This document shows, piece after piece, positions 55,149-64,000 of a stretch of 64,000 bases of DNA (position 1 is its first letter; each line of letters starts with the position of its first letter). Source of the stretch: Pseudorasbora parva (taxonomy: Eukaryota > Chordata > Actinopteri > Cypriniformes > Gobionidae); assembly GCF_024679245.1 (NCBI RefSeq), contig NC_090177.1, positions 43,118,518 through 43,182,517 on the forward strand. The letters run 5' to 3'. The position numbers and the translations under genes were made by a program. The notes below the pieces were generated by a model. It was not told the origin of the DNA. It worked only from the letters and a program-made list of their open reading frames with translations, and made no database searches.

Positions 55149-56782
55149 GACGATTTTTATGATTTTTTGAAAATTGGACTGTAAGTGCTTGAATGAATTT
55201 TGGGAAGAGTTTGACTGTACTTTTCTCCAAAAGTATACAGTAGAATGACTTGTAAATAAATACAGTAATAGTCAGGGTCGCTCTGAACAAATATCAAATG
55301 ACAGAAAGGGAAAACCGGACACAGTGTAAGTTTTTGAATAGACACATTTTTTGCAGTTTGACTGCACTTTTCTCCAAAACTATACAGTAAAATGACGTGT
55401 AAATACACACAGTAATAGTCAGGGTCACTTTGAACAAATATCAAATGACAAAATGAGCAAACCTATAAAGGAAAGATTTTATGAATTGTTGAAAATTGGA
55501 CAGTACAAGTGCTTGAATGAATTTTGGGACAAATTTGACTGTACTTTTCTCCAAAATTGTACAGTAAAATTACTTGTAAATAAATGAAGAAATGACTTGT
55601 ACATAAATAAAGTAATAGTCAGGGTCACTCTAAACAAATATCAAATGACAGAATGAGCAAACCTATAAAGGAAATATTTTTAAGCATTTTTGAAAATTGG
55701 ACTGTAAGTGCTTAAATGAATTTTGGGGAGAGTTTGACTGCACTTTTCTCCAAAACTATACAGAAAAATGACTTGTACATAAATACAGTAATAGTCAGGG
55801 TCACTCTGATCAAATATCAATTGACTGAATGAGCAAACCTTTAAAGGAAAGATTTTTATGAATTTTTGAAAATTGGACAGTGTTTGAATTCACTTTGATT
55901 TTTGGACAAGTTTGACTGCACTTTTCTCCAAAAATATACAGTAAAATGACTTGTAAATAAATACAGTAATAGTCAGGGTCACTCTGAACAAATATCAAAT
56001 GACAGAATGGGCAAACCTATAAAGGAAATATTTTTATCAATTTTGGAAAATTGGAAAGGGCAAGTGCTTGAATTAATTTTTGGGGCACATTTGACTGTAC
56101 TTTTCTCCAAAACTATACAGTAAAATGACTTGTAAATAAATACAGTAATAGTCAGGGTCACTTTGAACAAATATCAAATGATCGAATGGGCAAAGCTATA
56201 AAGGAAATATTTTTATGAATTTTTGAAAATTGGACACAGTGTTTGAATAGACATATTTTTTGCAGTTTGACTGCACTTTTCTCTAAAACTATACAGTAAA
56301 ATGACGTGTAAATAAATACAGTAATAGTCAGGGTCACTTTGAACAAATATCAAATGACAGAATGAGCAAAACTATAAAGGAAAGATTTTTTATGAATTTT
56401 TGAAAATTGGACAGTGTTTGAATAGACATATTTTTTGCAGTTTGATTGCCCTTTTCTCCAAAAGTATACAGTAAAATGACTTGTACATAAATACAGTAAT
56501 AGTCAGGGTCACTTTGAACAAATATCAAATGACAGAATGAGCAAACCTCTGAAGTAAATATTTTTATGAATTTTGAAAATTGGACTGTAAGTGCTTTAAT
56601 GAATTTTGGGGAGAGTTTGACAGCCCTTTTCTCCAAAACTATACAGTAAAATGACTTGTACATAAATATAGTAATAGCCAGGGTCACTCTGAACAAATCT
56701 CAAATGACAGAATGAGCAAACCTATAAAGGAAATATTTTTATGATTTTTTGGACAGTGCAAGTGCTTGAATGAATTTTGGGG
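55149..56782. repeat. Satellite, about 176-bp unit, nine copies
   Basis: The landmark gtcagggtc recurs at 55271, 55418, 55618, 55794, 55972, 56151, 56327, 56502 and 56677 (gcc variant). Spacing is 147, 200, then 175-179. Units read tttttgaaaattgg, cttttctccaaaac, tatacagtaaaatgac, aaatatcaaatgacag. The array is bounded exactly by DIRS copy A on the left and the 5' end of copy B on the right. Confidence 0.93.
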
Positions 56783-56877
56783 AGTTCCCTTTATCGAGGG
56801 AACTTCCCACTGCGTTGGAACGACGAAATGGGGATGCTCCCTAGACATCAGCAACTCTGAAGTCTGAATAGAAACTA

Positions 56878-56960
56878 GACCAATCCGATTGGCGTGCGTG
56901 ATGACGTCATTGTGACGGCGCACCCGGAAGTATAAAAGGGGAGCCGGCGCATAATGGCGG
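56878..56960 (+). promoter_or_regulatory. DIRS copy B promoter (CCAAT, CRE, TATA)
   Basis: CCAAT at 56880-56884 with mirrored ATTGG shortly after, a perfect CRE TGACGTCA at 56902-56909, and TATAAAAG at 56931-56938. Spacing is that of a compact polymerase II promoter, with transcription expected from about 56960. Activity is inferred only from motifs. Confidence 0.65.
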
Positions 56961-57067
56961 CAGTCTTTGCTCTTCAGCAGGCGCTCTGTGTTACATTGTC
57001 TGTCTATTTACTGTTGTTTTGTCCAGTTGCGATTGAGTGTGTGTTTGAACTAGTTTAAAAAGTGAGA

Positions 57068-58757
57068 ATGGAGAGAGAGTTTAAGCAGCGTGTGCATCCT
57101 TGCCCTCGTTACATCTCGGGCTCGGATACACACATGCTTTGTGTGCAGTGTCTGGGTGTTCAGCACGCTCGGGCGGCTCTCGAAGGAGCCGCCTGTGAAT
57201 ACTGCGAGCGGCTGACACTCAGATTGCTCCGCTCTCGGCTGGCCGTGTTCGATGAAACCGGCCAGCCTCGTGAGCCCCGTGGTTCTGGACCCGCGGTCGC
57301 TGATGCGGCTCGGCGTCGCAGATCATGGGGCTCACAGCGGGACTTGTCAGAGGGTTTTGGGACTGCTGCGGCACTTTCCCAATCCTCCTCTGACAGTTCT
57401 GATGATCTTCCTCCCCGTGTGGAAGCCCGCTCTGCGGCATCTTCCCCCGGGGTGGAGGGTCAGATGCTCGTTCTCTCCGGTTCTGAGGAACCGGAGGGCG
57501 CGGGCATCGAGGCGGGGGATCAAGCGGGAAATTGTACGTTTCATCCGCCCGCCCATGAGGAGCTGGTTAAGGTGTTGACCCGGGCGGTGGCCAAATTAAA
57601 GATCGAGTGGCCACAAGAAGGTGTGCAGATCGTGGAGGAAGCCCTACTCCTCGTGTGTTTCCAATCCCCCGGTGTTGGATTATTCCAATGTTCTGGGGGC
57701 ACGCGAGGCGGGCTATGGGGCGATGCCGCGGGTGGAGGATGCTCTCGCGAGCTATCTTTCGCCCGAATCGGCATTGTTCCTGAAAGCTCCGGTGCTGCCC
57801 ACCAAGCCCTGTCGTGACACCTCGGCTTTGGTGGGCAAGGCTTATATGGCGGCTGGGCTGGCTGGTAGTTCCCTGCACACCCTTTCCATTCTGCAGGCCT
57901 ACCAGGCTGACCTCCTGAAGGAGTTGGACGAGGGGGAAGGTCCCTCTCCGGAGGACATTTTAGAGCTGCGGAAGGCCGCAGATTTGTCTCTCCGCATTAC
58001 CAAGGAGACGGCCCGTGCCATCGGCCGCTCCTTAGCTGGCATGGTAACTGTGGAGAGGCATCTCTGGCTGAATTTGTCGGGGATAAAGGAGAAGGATAGA
58101 CCGTTTCTCCTTGACTCCCCGATCTTGCCTTCTGGTTTGTTTGGGGACGCGGTTAACATCGTGGTCTCCAGACACCAGGAGGCGAAGAAACAGTCAGCGG
58201 CCTTCCAGCAATTCCTCCCTCGCCGCTCTAAACCAGGGAAGGCTGGCCCTAGCGGGCAGCCTCAGCCGTCTGCCAGCTCCTCGCATCGGCAGATTCAGAA
58301 GACGAGCGTCGCCTCTAGAGCCCCTCCTCCGGGAGCTTGGCAACAGAGGCGGCACTCTCACCAGCAGCCATCCGCTCCTAAGGCCGATCTACGAACGTCC
58401 TTCAGGCGCGGAAGGCTGCCGGGAAGAAGTCCTAGCCGCGGCAGGGCTTCTAAGGGCGGTCCCTCCCACGAAGAGACAACCGAGGTTGTTTTCTTCGTGG
58501 CGCCCTGGGGAAATCGATGTGGTAATCCCGCCATCTATGACGCGTTGGGCCACATCGGTTTCCCCCGAACGCATGCTGCCCCAACCGCCTCTGGAAAGAC
58601 CTGCGGTGGGACAGCTCGCGCGTCCGCACATAGAGACTCATTCCCAGCTTCTCCCTGCCGGTCAGCCGCTTCAGGGGGTTGGGGACGAGCCTCGTGTAAC
58701 ACCCGACGCCAGCCTCGAGAGGCTGGTTCCCTTAGTAGATTATCTTGGCGCATGTAA
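57068..58757 (+). pseudogene. DIRS copy B gag-like ORF, frameshifted
   Basis: ATG at 57068 opens MEREFKQRVHPCPRYISGSD with Cys pairs (CVQCLG, CEYCERL). A serine- and acid-rich middle follows. Near 57610 the frame changes, continuing with YSNVLGAREAGYGAMPRVED, LPTKPCRDTSALVGKAYMA and RSLAGMVTVERHLWLNLSG. The basic, Ser/Arg-rich C-terminus may bind nucleic acid. The same frame change is in the inverted arm, so it predates the duplication. Confidence 0.8.
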
Positions 58758-59595
58758 ATGCCTTCCGAGTATTTCTACATGGGTCCTGCGTACTGTAGAG
58801 ACAGGTTACAGACTGCAGTTCGGTCACCCTCCTCCGAAATTCAGGGGGTTGAACTGGACTGCAGTGGTACCAGAGCAGGCTCGGGTAATGGAGCTAGAAG
58901 TAAAATCCTTACTGGCGAAGGAAGCCATAGAACAGGTTCCTCCGCTGGAAAGGGAGTCCGGGTTCTACAGCTGGTACTTTATAGTTCCCAAAAAGGATGG
59001 GGGGTTACGTTCAATTCTAGATCTGCGGCATTTGAATCGGTCTCAAAGGAGGTTCAAATTCAAAATGCTCACGATCCCCACCATCGTGAGTCAGATCCAG
59101 TCCGAGGACTGGTTCGTCACGATAGATCTAAGGGACGCATATTTCCATATCCCCATCCTTCTGTGTCACAGGAAGTACCTGAGGTTCGCTTTCGGGGGCG
59201 AAGCATACCAATATCGAGTACTTCCCTTCGGCCTAGCCCTCTCCCCACGCACATTCACGAAGTGCATGGATGCAGCTCTAGCTCCAATGAGGCTTCTGGG
59301 CATCTGTGTACTGAATTACATCGACGACTGGCTCATATTGGCCCAGTCGTACGATATGGCAGTTCGGCATCGAGATGTCGTTCTGGCCCATATAAAGTGC
59401 TTGGGGCTGAGACTCAACACGAAGAAGAGCGTATTGACGCCATCCCAGAGGATTACGTTCCTAGGGATAGTATGGGATTCGACTACGATGCGGGCACAAT
59501 TGTCTCCGAGTCGAGACCGTACGGGCGATGGTCTCGGGAATACGGCTAGGCCACAGCATCACTTTGAAGCACTTTCAGAGAGTGCTTCAAAGTGA
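58460..59595 (+). pseudogene. DIRS copy B reverse transcriptase, truncated by inverted copy
   Basis: Overlaps the end of gag in another frame. Contains ETGYRLQFGHPPPKFRGLNW, IVPKKDGGLRSILDLRHLN, FVTIDLRDAYFHIPIL, NYIDDWLILAQS and ITFLGIVWDS. The frame runs into the palindrome centre at 59574-59580 and stops at 59593-59595. Thumb/RNase H sequence resumes only at 61679. Confidence 0.85.
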
Positions 59596-61678
59596 TGCTG
59601 TGGCCTAGCCGTATTCCCGAGACCATCGCCCGTACGACTGGGCCAATATGAGCCAGTCGTCGATGTAATTCAGTACACAGATGCCCAGAAGCCTCATTGG
59701 AGCTAGAGCTGCATCCATGCACTTCGTGAATGTGCGTGGGGAGAGGGCTAGGCCGAAGGGAAGTACTCGATATTGGTATGCTTCGCCCCCGAAAGCGAAC
59801 CTCAGGTACTTCCTGTGACACAGAAGGATGGGGATATGGAAATATGCGTCCCTTAGATCTATCGTGACGAACCAGTCCTCGGACTGGATCTGACTCACGA
59901 TGGTGGGGATCGTGAGCATTTTGAATCTGAACCTCCTTTGAGACCGATTCAAATGCCGCAGATCTAGAATTGAACGTAACCCCCCATCCTTTTTGGGAAC
60001 TATAAAGGACCAGCTGTAGAACCCGGACTCCCTTTCCAGCGGAGGAACCTGTTCTATGGCTTCCTTCGCCAGTAAGGATTTTACTTCTAGCTCCATTACC
60101 CGAGCCTGCTCTGGTACCACTGCAGTCCAGTTCAACCCCCTGAATTTCGGAGGAGGGTGACCGAACTGCAGTCTGTAACCTGTCTCTACAGTACGCAGGA
60201 CCCATGTAGAAATACTCGGAAGGCATTTCCATGCGCCAAGATAATCTACTAAGGGAACCAGCCTCTCGAGGCTGGCGTCGGGTGTTACACGAGGCTCGTC
60301 CCCAACCCCCTGAAGCGGCTGACCGGCAGGGAGAAGCTGGGAATGAGTCTCTATGTGCGGACGCGCGAGCTGTCCCACCGCAGGTCTTTCCAGAGGCGGT
60401 TGGGGCAGCATGCGTTCGGGGGAAACCGATGTGGCCCAACGCGTCATAGATGGCGGGATTACCACATCGATTTCCCCAGGGCGCCACGAAGAAAACAACC
60501 TCGGTTGTCTCTTCGTGGGAGGGACCGCCCTTAGAAGCCCTGCCGCGGCTAGGACTTCTTCCCGGCAGCCTTCCGCGCCTGAAGGACGTTCGTAGATCGG
60601 CCTTAGGAGCGGATGGCTGCTGGTGAGAGCGCCGCCTCTGTTGCCAAGCTCCCGGAGGAGGGGCTCTAGAGGCGACGCTCGTCTTCTGAATCTGCCGATG
60701 CGAGGAGCTGGCAGACGGCTGAGGCTGCCCGCTAGGGCCAGCCTTCCCTGGTTTAGAGCGGCGAGGGAGGAATTGCTGGAAGGCCGCTGACTGTTTCTTC
60801 GCCTCCTGGTGTCTGGAGACCACGATGTTAACCGCGTCCCCAAACAAACCAGAAGGCAAGATCGGGGAGTCAAGGAGAAACGGTCTATCCTTCTCCTTTA
60901 TCCCCGACAAATTCAGCCAGAGATGCCTCTCCACAAGTTACCATGCCAGCTAAGGAGCGGCCGATGGCACGGGCCGTCTCCTTGGTAATGCGGAGAGACA
61001 AATCTGCGGCCTTCCGCAGCTCTAAAATGTCCTCCGGAGAGGGACCTTCCCCCTCGTCCAACTCCTTCAGGAGGTCAGCCTGGTAGGCCTGCAGAATGGA
61101 AAGGGTGTGCAGGGAACTACCAGCCCGCCCAGCCGCCATATAAGCCTTGCCCACCAAAGCCGAGGTGTCACGACAGGGCTTGGTGGGCAGCACCGGAGCT
61201 TTCAGGAACAATGCCGATTCGGGCGAAAGATAGCTCGCGAGAGCATCCTCCACCCGCGGCATCGCCCCATAGCCCGCCTCGCGTGCCCCCAGAACATTGG
61301 AATAATCCAACACCGGGGGATTGGAAACACGCGAGGAGTAGGGCTTCCTCCACGATCTGCACACCTTCTTGTGGCCACTCGATCTTTAATTTGGCCACCG
61401 CCCGGGTCAACACCTTAACCAGCTCCTCATGGGCGGGCGGATGAAACGTACAATTTCCCGCTTGATCCCCCGCCTCGATGCCCGCGCCCTCCGGTTCCTC
61501 AGAACCGGAGAGAACGAGCATCTGACCCTCCACCCCGGGGGAAGATGCCGCAGAGCGGGCTTCCACACGGGGAGGAAGATCATCAGAACTGTCAGAGGAG
61601 GATTGGGAAAGTGCCGCAGCAGTCCCAAAACCCTCTGACAAGTCCCGCTGTGAGCCCCATGATCTGCGACGCCGAGCC
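59581..61678 (-). repeat. Inverted copy of DIRS B gag-RT (right arm of palindrome)
   Basis: Reverse complement of 57307-59573. The centre is a 7-base loop (59574-59580, ttcagag). The arm omits 170 bp relative to the left arm, joined at CGTACG (59631-59636), which occurs at both deletion edges on the left (59348-59353, 59518-59523). By eye I find about seven other differences in 2.1 kb, including one extra base (cacAagtt near 60935). It encodes RT with NYIDDW on the minus strand. Confidence 0.95.
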
Positions 61679-63011
61679 TGGGGCACATGGCGGCAGCGTC
61701 CAACGTGATACCGTTCGGCCTGCTGCACATGAGACCCCTCCAGTGGTGGCTAAAAACCAAGGGGTTTTCCCCCAGAGGGAATCCGTTCCGTATGATCAGG
61801 GTAACGCGCAGATGCCTTCGTTCCCTAGTCATATGGAAGAAACCTTGGCGCCCCGTTGGCCGACCCGAGTTTGGTTCTCAGACATCATAGCTCTGCTGGC
61901 AGGTCACCCGTGGCAGATTCCTCTGAGGAGGGATCTCCTGTCTCAGGCGGTGGGCACAATATTTCACCCCGGCCAGAGATTTGGAACCTTTGGGTCTGGT
62001 ACCTAGAGGCTGGCCTGTCGGCAGAGGTGGTAGAGACCCTACTCAGCTCCAGGGCTCCGTCTACTAGGAGACTGTACAGCCTCAAGTGGAATGTCTTTTC
62101 CACTTGTTGCAGAGAACGTGAGGTGGACCCAGTTAACTGCCCGGTGGCTTCAGTGCTGGAGTTCCTCCCAGATCGTTTCTCTGCGGGTCTGACCCCGTCC
62201 ACACTCAAGGTGTACCTGGCTGCCATTGCGGCTTTCCACACACCTCTGGGTGATGGGCCTCTGGGTAGGCACCAGCTGTTTGTACAGTTCCTTCGTGGGG
62301 CTCGGAGGATGAGGCCTGTGGCTCAGTCCAGAGTTCCTACATGGGACTTGGCAGTGGTTCTTGGAGGGTTGGCTGAGGCCCCCTTCGAGCCACTGGAGCT
62401 GGCAGAACCGAAACACCTGACTTTTAAAGTAGCTTTTCTCCTTGCTATTACCTCTCTTAGGAGAGTGGGAGATCTCCAGGCCTTGGCGGTAACGCCAACT
62501 TGCCTGGAGTTTGCCCCGGGTGGAGTAAAGGCTATTTTACATCCTAGGCCGGGTTACGTACCTAAGGTCCCATCAAGGGTGGTCAGGTCTTTGGTTCTGC
62601 AGGCGTTTCATCCCCCCGCCTCACGTGGCGGCGGAAGAAGGGAGGCTTCACCTACTCTGCCCGGTGAGGGCGCTAAGAGTTTATTTGGAGAAGTCTGCTC
62701 AGTGGAGGAGATCTCAGCAGCTGTTAGTGTGTTTTGGTTCACCCAAGAAAGGGTTGCCTGCTTCTACTCAGACAATCAGTAATTGGATTGTCCAGGCAAT
62801 AACCATGACCTATCGGGTGCACAGTTTGCCTTCATCCTTGGCCGTGAGGGCTCATTCCACCAGAGGCATGGCCTCTTCAGTGGCCCTCCTTTCTGGGGTC
62901 CCCTTGCAGGATATCTGTGAGGCGGCTGGGTGGGCCACCCCGCACACCTTTATCAGATTTTACAGCCTGGATCTCCCTGCGACGCCTGGCGCTAGGGTGC
63001 TCCAGTCCTAG
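61679..63011 (+). pseudogene. DIRS copy B 3' part: RT end and tyrosine recombinase
   Basis: 61687-61850 encodes MAAASNVIPFGLLHMRPLQW and GFSPRGNPFRMI (RT C-terminal region). After a deletion come WPTRVWFSDIIALL, SRAPSTRRLYSLKW, SLRRVGDLQAL, then a frame change at a C run near 62615, LLCPVRALRVYLE, RAHSTRGMASSVAL and FIRFYSLDL with the stop at 63009-63011. The recombinase has the expected Arg, His-x-x-Arg and Tyr residues but is frameshifted. Confidence 0.87.
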
Positions 63012-63045
63012 TTGTGCCCGGTCCCCGGCTTCACACTAGGGCAGG

Positions 63046-64000
63046 CGCTACCTTCGTGTGGCCTAGTGGGTACTCTCCTGGACTCCGGCAGCGCCATCAG
63101 CCTCGTACAGGCGGCCATCCTGCCGCCGCGAGGAGATTCGAAGACCTCCGTCCCCATTGTGTGTGTGCACGGCGATACCTGAGAAGTCCCCGCACGTCGC
63201 GTGTCCATCGAGGCCGCCTCGGGCACCTGGGCCATCGAAGTTGGAATCGTCAAGGTTCTGCCGGTCCCTGTGTTGCTCGGAAGGGACTGGCCGGGGTTTG
63301 ACCGTCTCCTCACCGCCACCACTCAGCCTGTCAGCCAGCCCGAGAGCCGCCCAAAGCGCCGGACTGCGCGGAGACCCAGATGGCGTCCTGTGCTGCTGGC
63401 TTCCGACAGCCCCCGAGACGGTGAGTCCACCCCCCAAGCTGCTAACCTATTCTATGATCTCTTCCAGCAGGTCTCGGGGGCCGGGGCGTTCGCCCGCGAG
63501 CAGCACGAGGACGACCGTCTGAAGCACTGCTGGGCTCAAGTACGGTTCGCGGAGGGGAAGGACCTACAGCCCGCGCCGCACCCTACGCCCCACTTCAAAA
63601 TTGAACAAGGCCTGCTCTACTGTGTCGCTCAGCGAAGGAGGGAAGAAAAAAACCTGCTCGTCGTGCCCCGAAGCAAGACCGAGGCAGTGATGGAGATTGC
63701 CCACGCACACCCCATGGCAGGCCACCTCGGGGCTCAGAATACCATCCAACGGATCCGAGATCACTTCCACTGGCCCGGCCTGGAGGCCGAGGTGAAGCGC
63801 TTCTGCCAAGCCTGCCCCACCTGCCAGCGGACATCGCCACGAGTTCCTCCCCCCAGCCCGCTGATTCCGCTGCCCATCATAGAGGTGCCCTTCGAGCGAA
63901 TCGGAATGGATCTGGTGGGACCGCTGCCGAAGTCCGCCCGGGGGTTCGAACACATCCTCGTCATCATGGACTATGCCACCCGCTACCCAGAGGCCATTCC
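63046..64000 (+). pseudogene. Ty3-like retrotransposon, protease followed by integrase (Gmr1-like order), right end off-window
   Basis: An aspartic protease motif LLDSGSAISLV lies at 63075-63107, followed by PVLLGRDWPGFDRL. A TGA at 63180-63182 interrupts the frame; from 63183 it stays open to the window end. It continues through a linker (HCWAQVRFAEG) to an integrase HHCC zinc finger (HAHPMAGHLG, CQACPTCQ, 63680-63835) and the integrase core start (FERIGMDLVGPLPKSARGFE). No RT-RNase H lies between. In standard Ty3 elements it would; Gmr1-like elements place RT after integrase. Gag and the 5' end are missing. Confidence 0.8.

Larger units (their letters stand above)
56783..63045 (+). mobile_element. 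DIRS-like retrotransposon, copy B, with internal inverted duplication
   Basis: It starts with gttccctttatcgagggaac and runs through a promoter, gag, RT, an inverted copy of gag-RT (59581-61678), the end of RT, and the recombinase. About 670 bp covering RNase H are missing at about 61850 compared with copy A. After the recombinase stop at 63009-63011 some 35 bases still resemble copy A's 3' flank, then the sequence changes to a different retroelement. Confidence 0.88.

Noticed and set aside
55149..56782. Regular tandem array, considered as CRISPR
   Set aside because: Units are 175-200 bp, contiguous, similar along their whole length, and in a vertebrate context; no short repeat-unique spacer pattern.
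55157..56923. Series of minus-strand frames of 60-120 residues with repeated FVQSDPDYYCIYL-like text
   Set aside because: They are translations of the 176-bp satellite units; frames are not kept between units and no start or splice context supports coding.
59546..60934. 462-residue minus-strand frame as an independent gene
   Set aside because: It is the inverted DIRS gag-RT arm, a mixture of gag and out-of-frame RT; not a separate gene.
57307..61678. Palindrome dismissed as an assembly mirror artefact
   Set aside because: Not accepted as the default: the arms differ by several substitutions, a 1-bp indel and a 170-bp deletion, and the right arm continues into the expected downstream DIRS sequence. 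It still needs read-level confirmation.

Overview
The window looks like nuclear DNA of a teleost fish, most likely a cyprinid (carp, goldfish or zebrafish type). It combines a vertebrate gene with small GT-AG exons and long introns, many fish-type DNA transposons and MITEs, CA/GT and AT microsatellites, L2-type LINEs, and DIRS and Ty3-like retroelements. Nothing bacterial or viral in organisation is seen. The species assignment is inference.

Left two thirds (about 2.2-46.2 kb): one host gene on the minus strand, nup210, which encodes the nuclear pore membrane glycoprotein gp210/POM210. I traced 30 consecutive coding exons from the start codon at 45811 down to 2227. They sum to 4098 nt (1366 codons) with every splice phase compatible and no internal stop. 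About 480-500 C-terminal codons, including the transmembrane segment, should lie beyond the left edge. A TATA-less CpG-rich leader with a ZNF143-like motif lies upstream. The introns are packed with mobile elements: Tc1 remnants, at least eight hAT-type non-autonomous elements (several with exact 8-bp target duplications), TTAA-flanked MITEs, a TAA-flanked Harbinger-like element, and a 3.66-kb foldback composite. Several insertions are nested, and for two of them the empty target is preserved elsewhere in the window.

Middle (46.2-52.1 kb): no host gene found. It holds microsatellites, L2-type LINE fragments in both orientations, a MITE split by a LINE, and short inverted-repeat elements.

Right (52.1-64 kb): a retroelement cluster. 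DIRS copy A is 5'-truncated and carries RT-RNase H and tyrosine recombinase, both broken. A satellite of about 176 bp with nine copies follows. DIRS copy B keeps its 5' end, a promoter and gag-RT, but is interrupted by a 2.1-kb, nearly identical inverted copy of its own gag-RT. This makes a palindrome with a 7-nt centre, and the right arm lacks 170 bp bounded by a 6-bp microhomology. The rest of B lacks RNase H and ends in a frameshifted recombinase. The window then runs into a Ty3-like element whose protease leads directly to integrase without an intervening reverse transcriptase, the order known for Gmr1-like elements.

The strongest leads are the DIRS palindrome, an exact 35-bp copy of a nup210 exon-intron boundary inside an intronic hAT-like element, and the foldback composite with its matching empty site.
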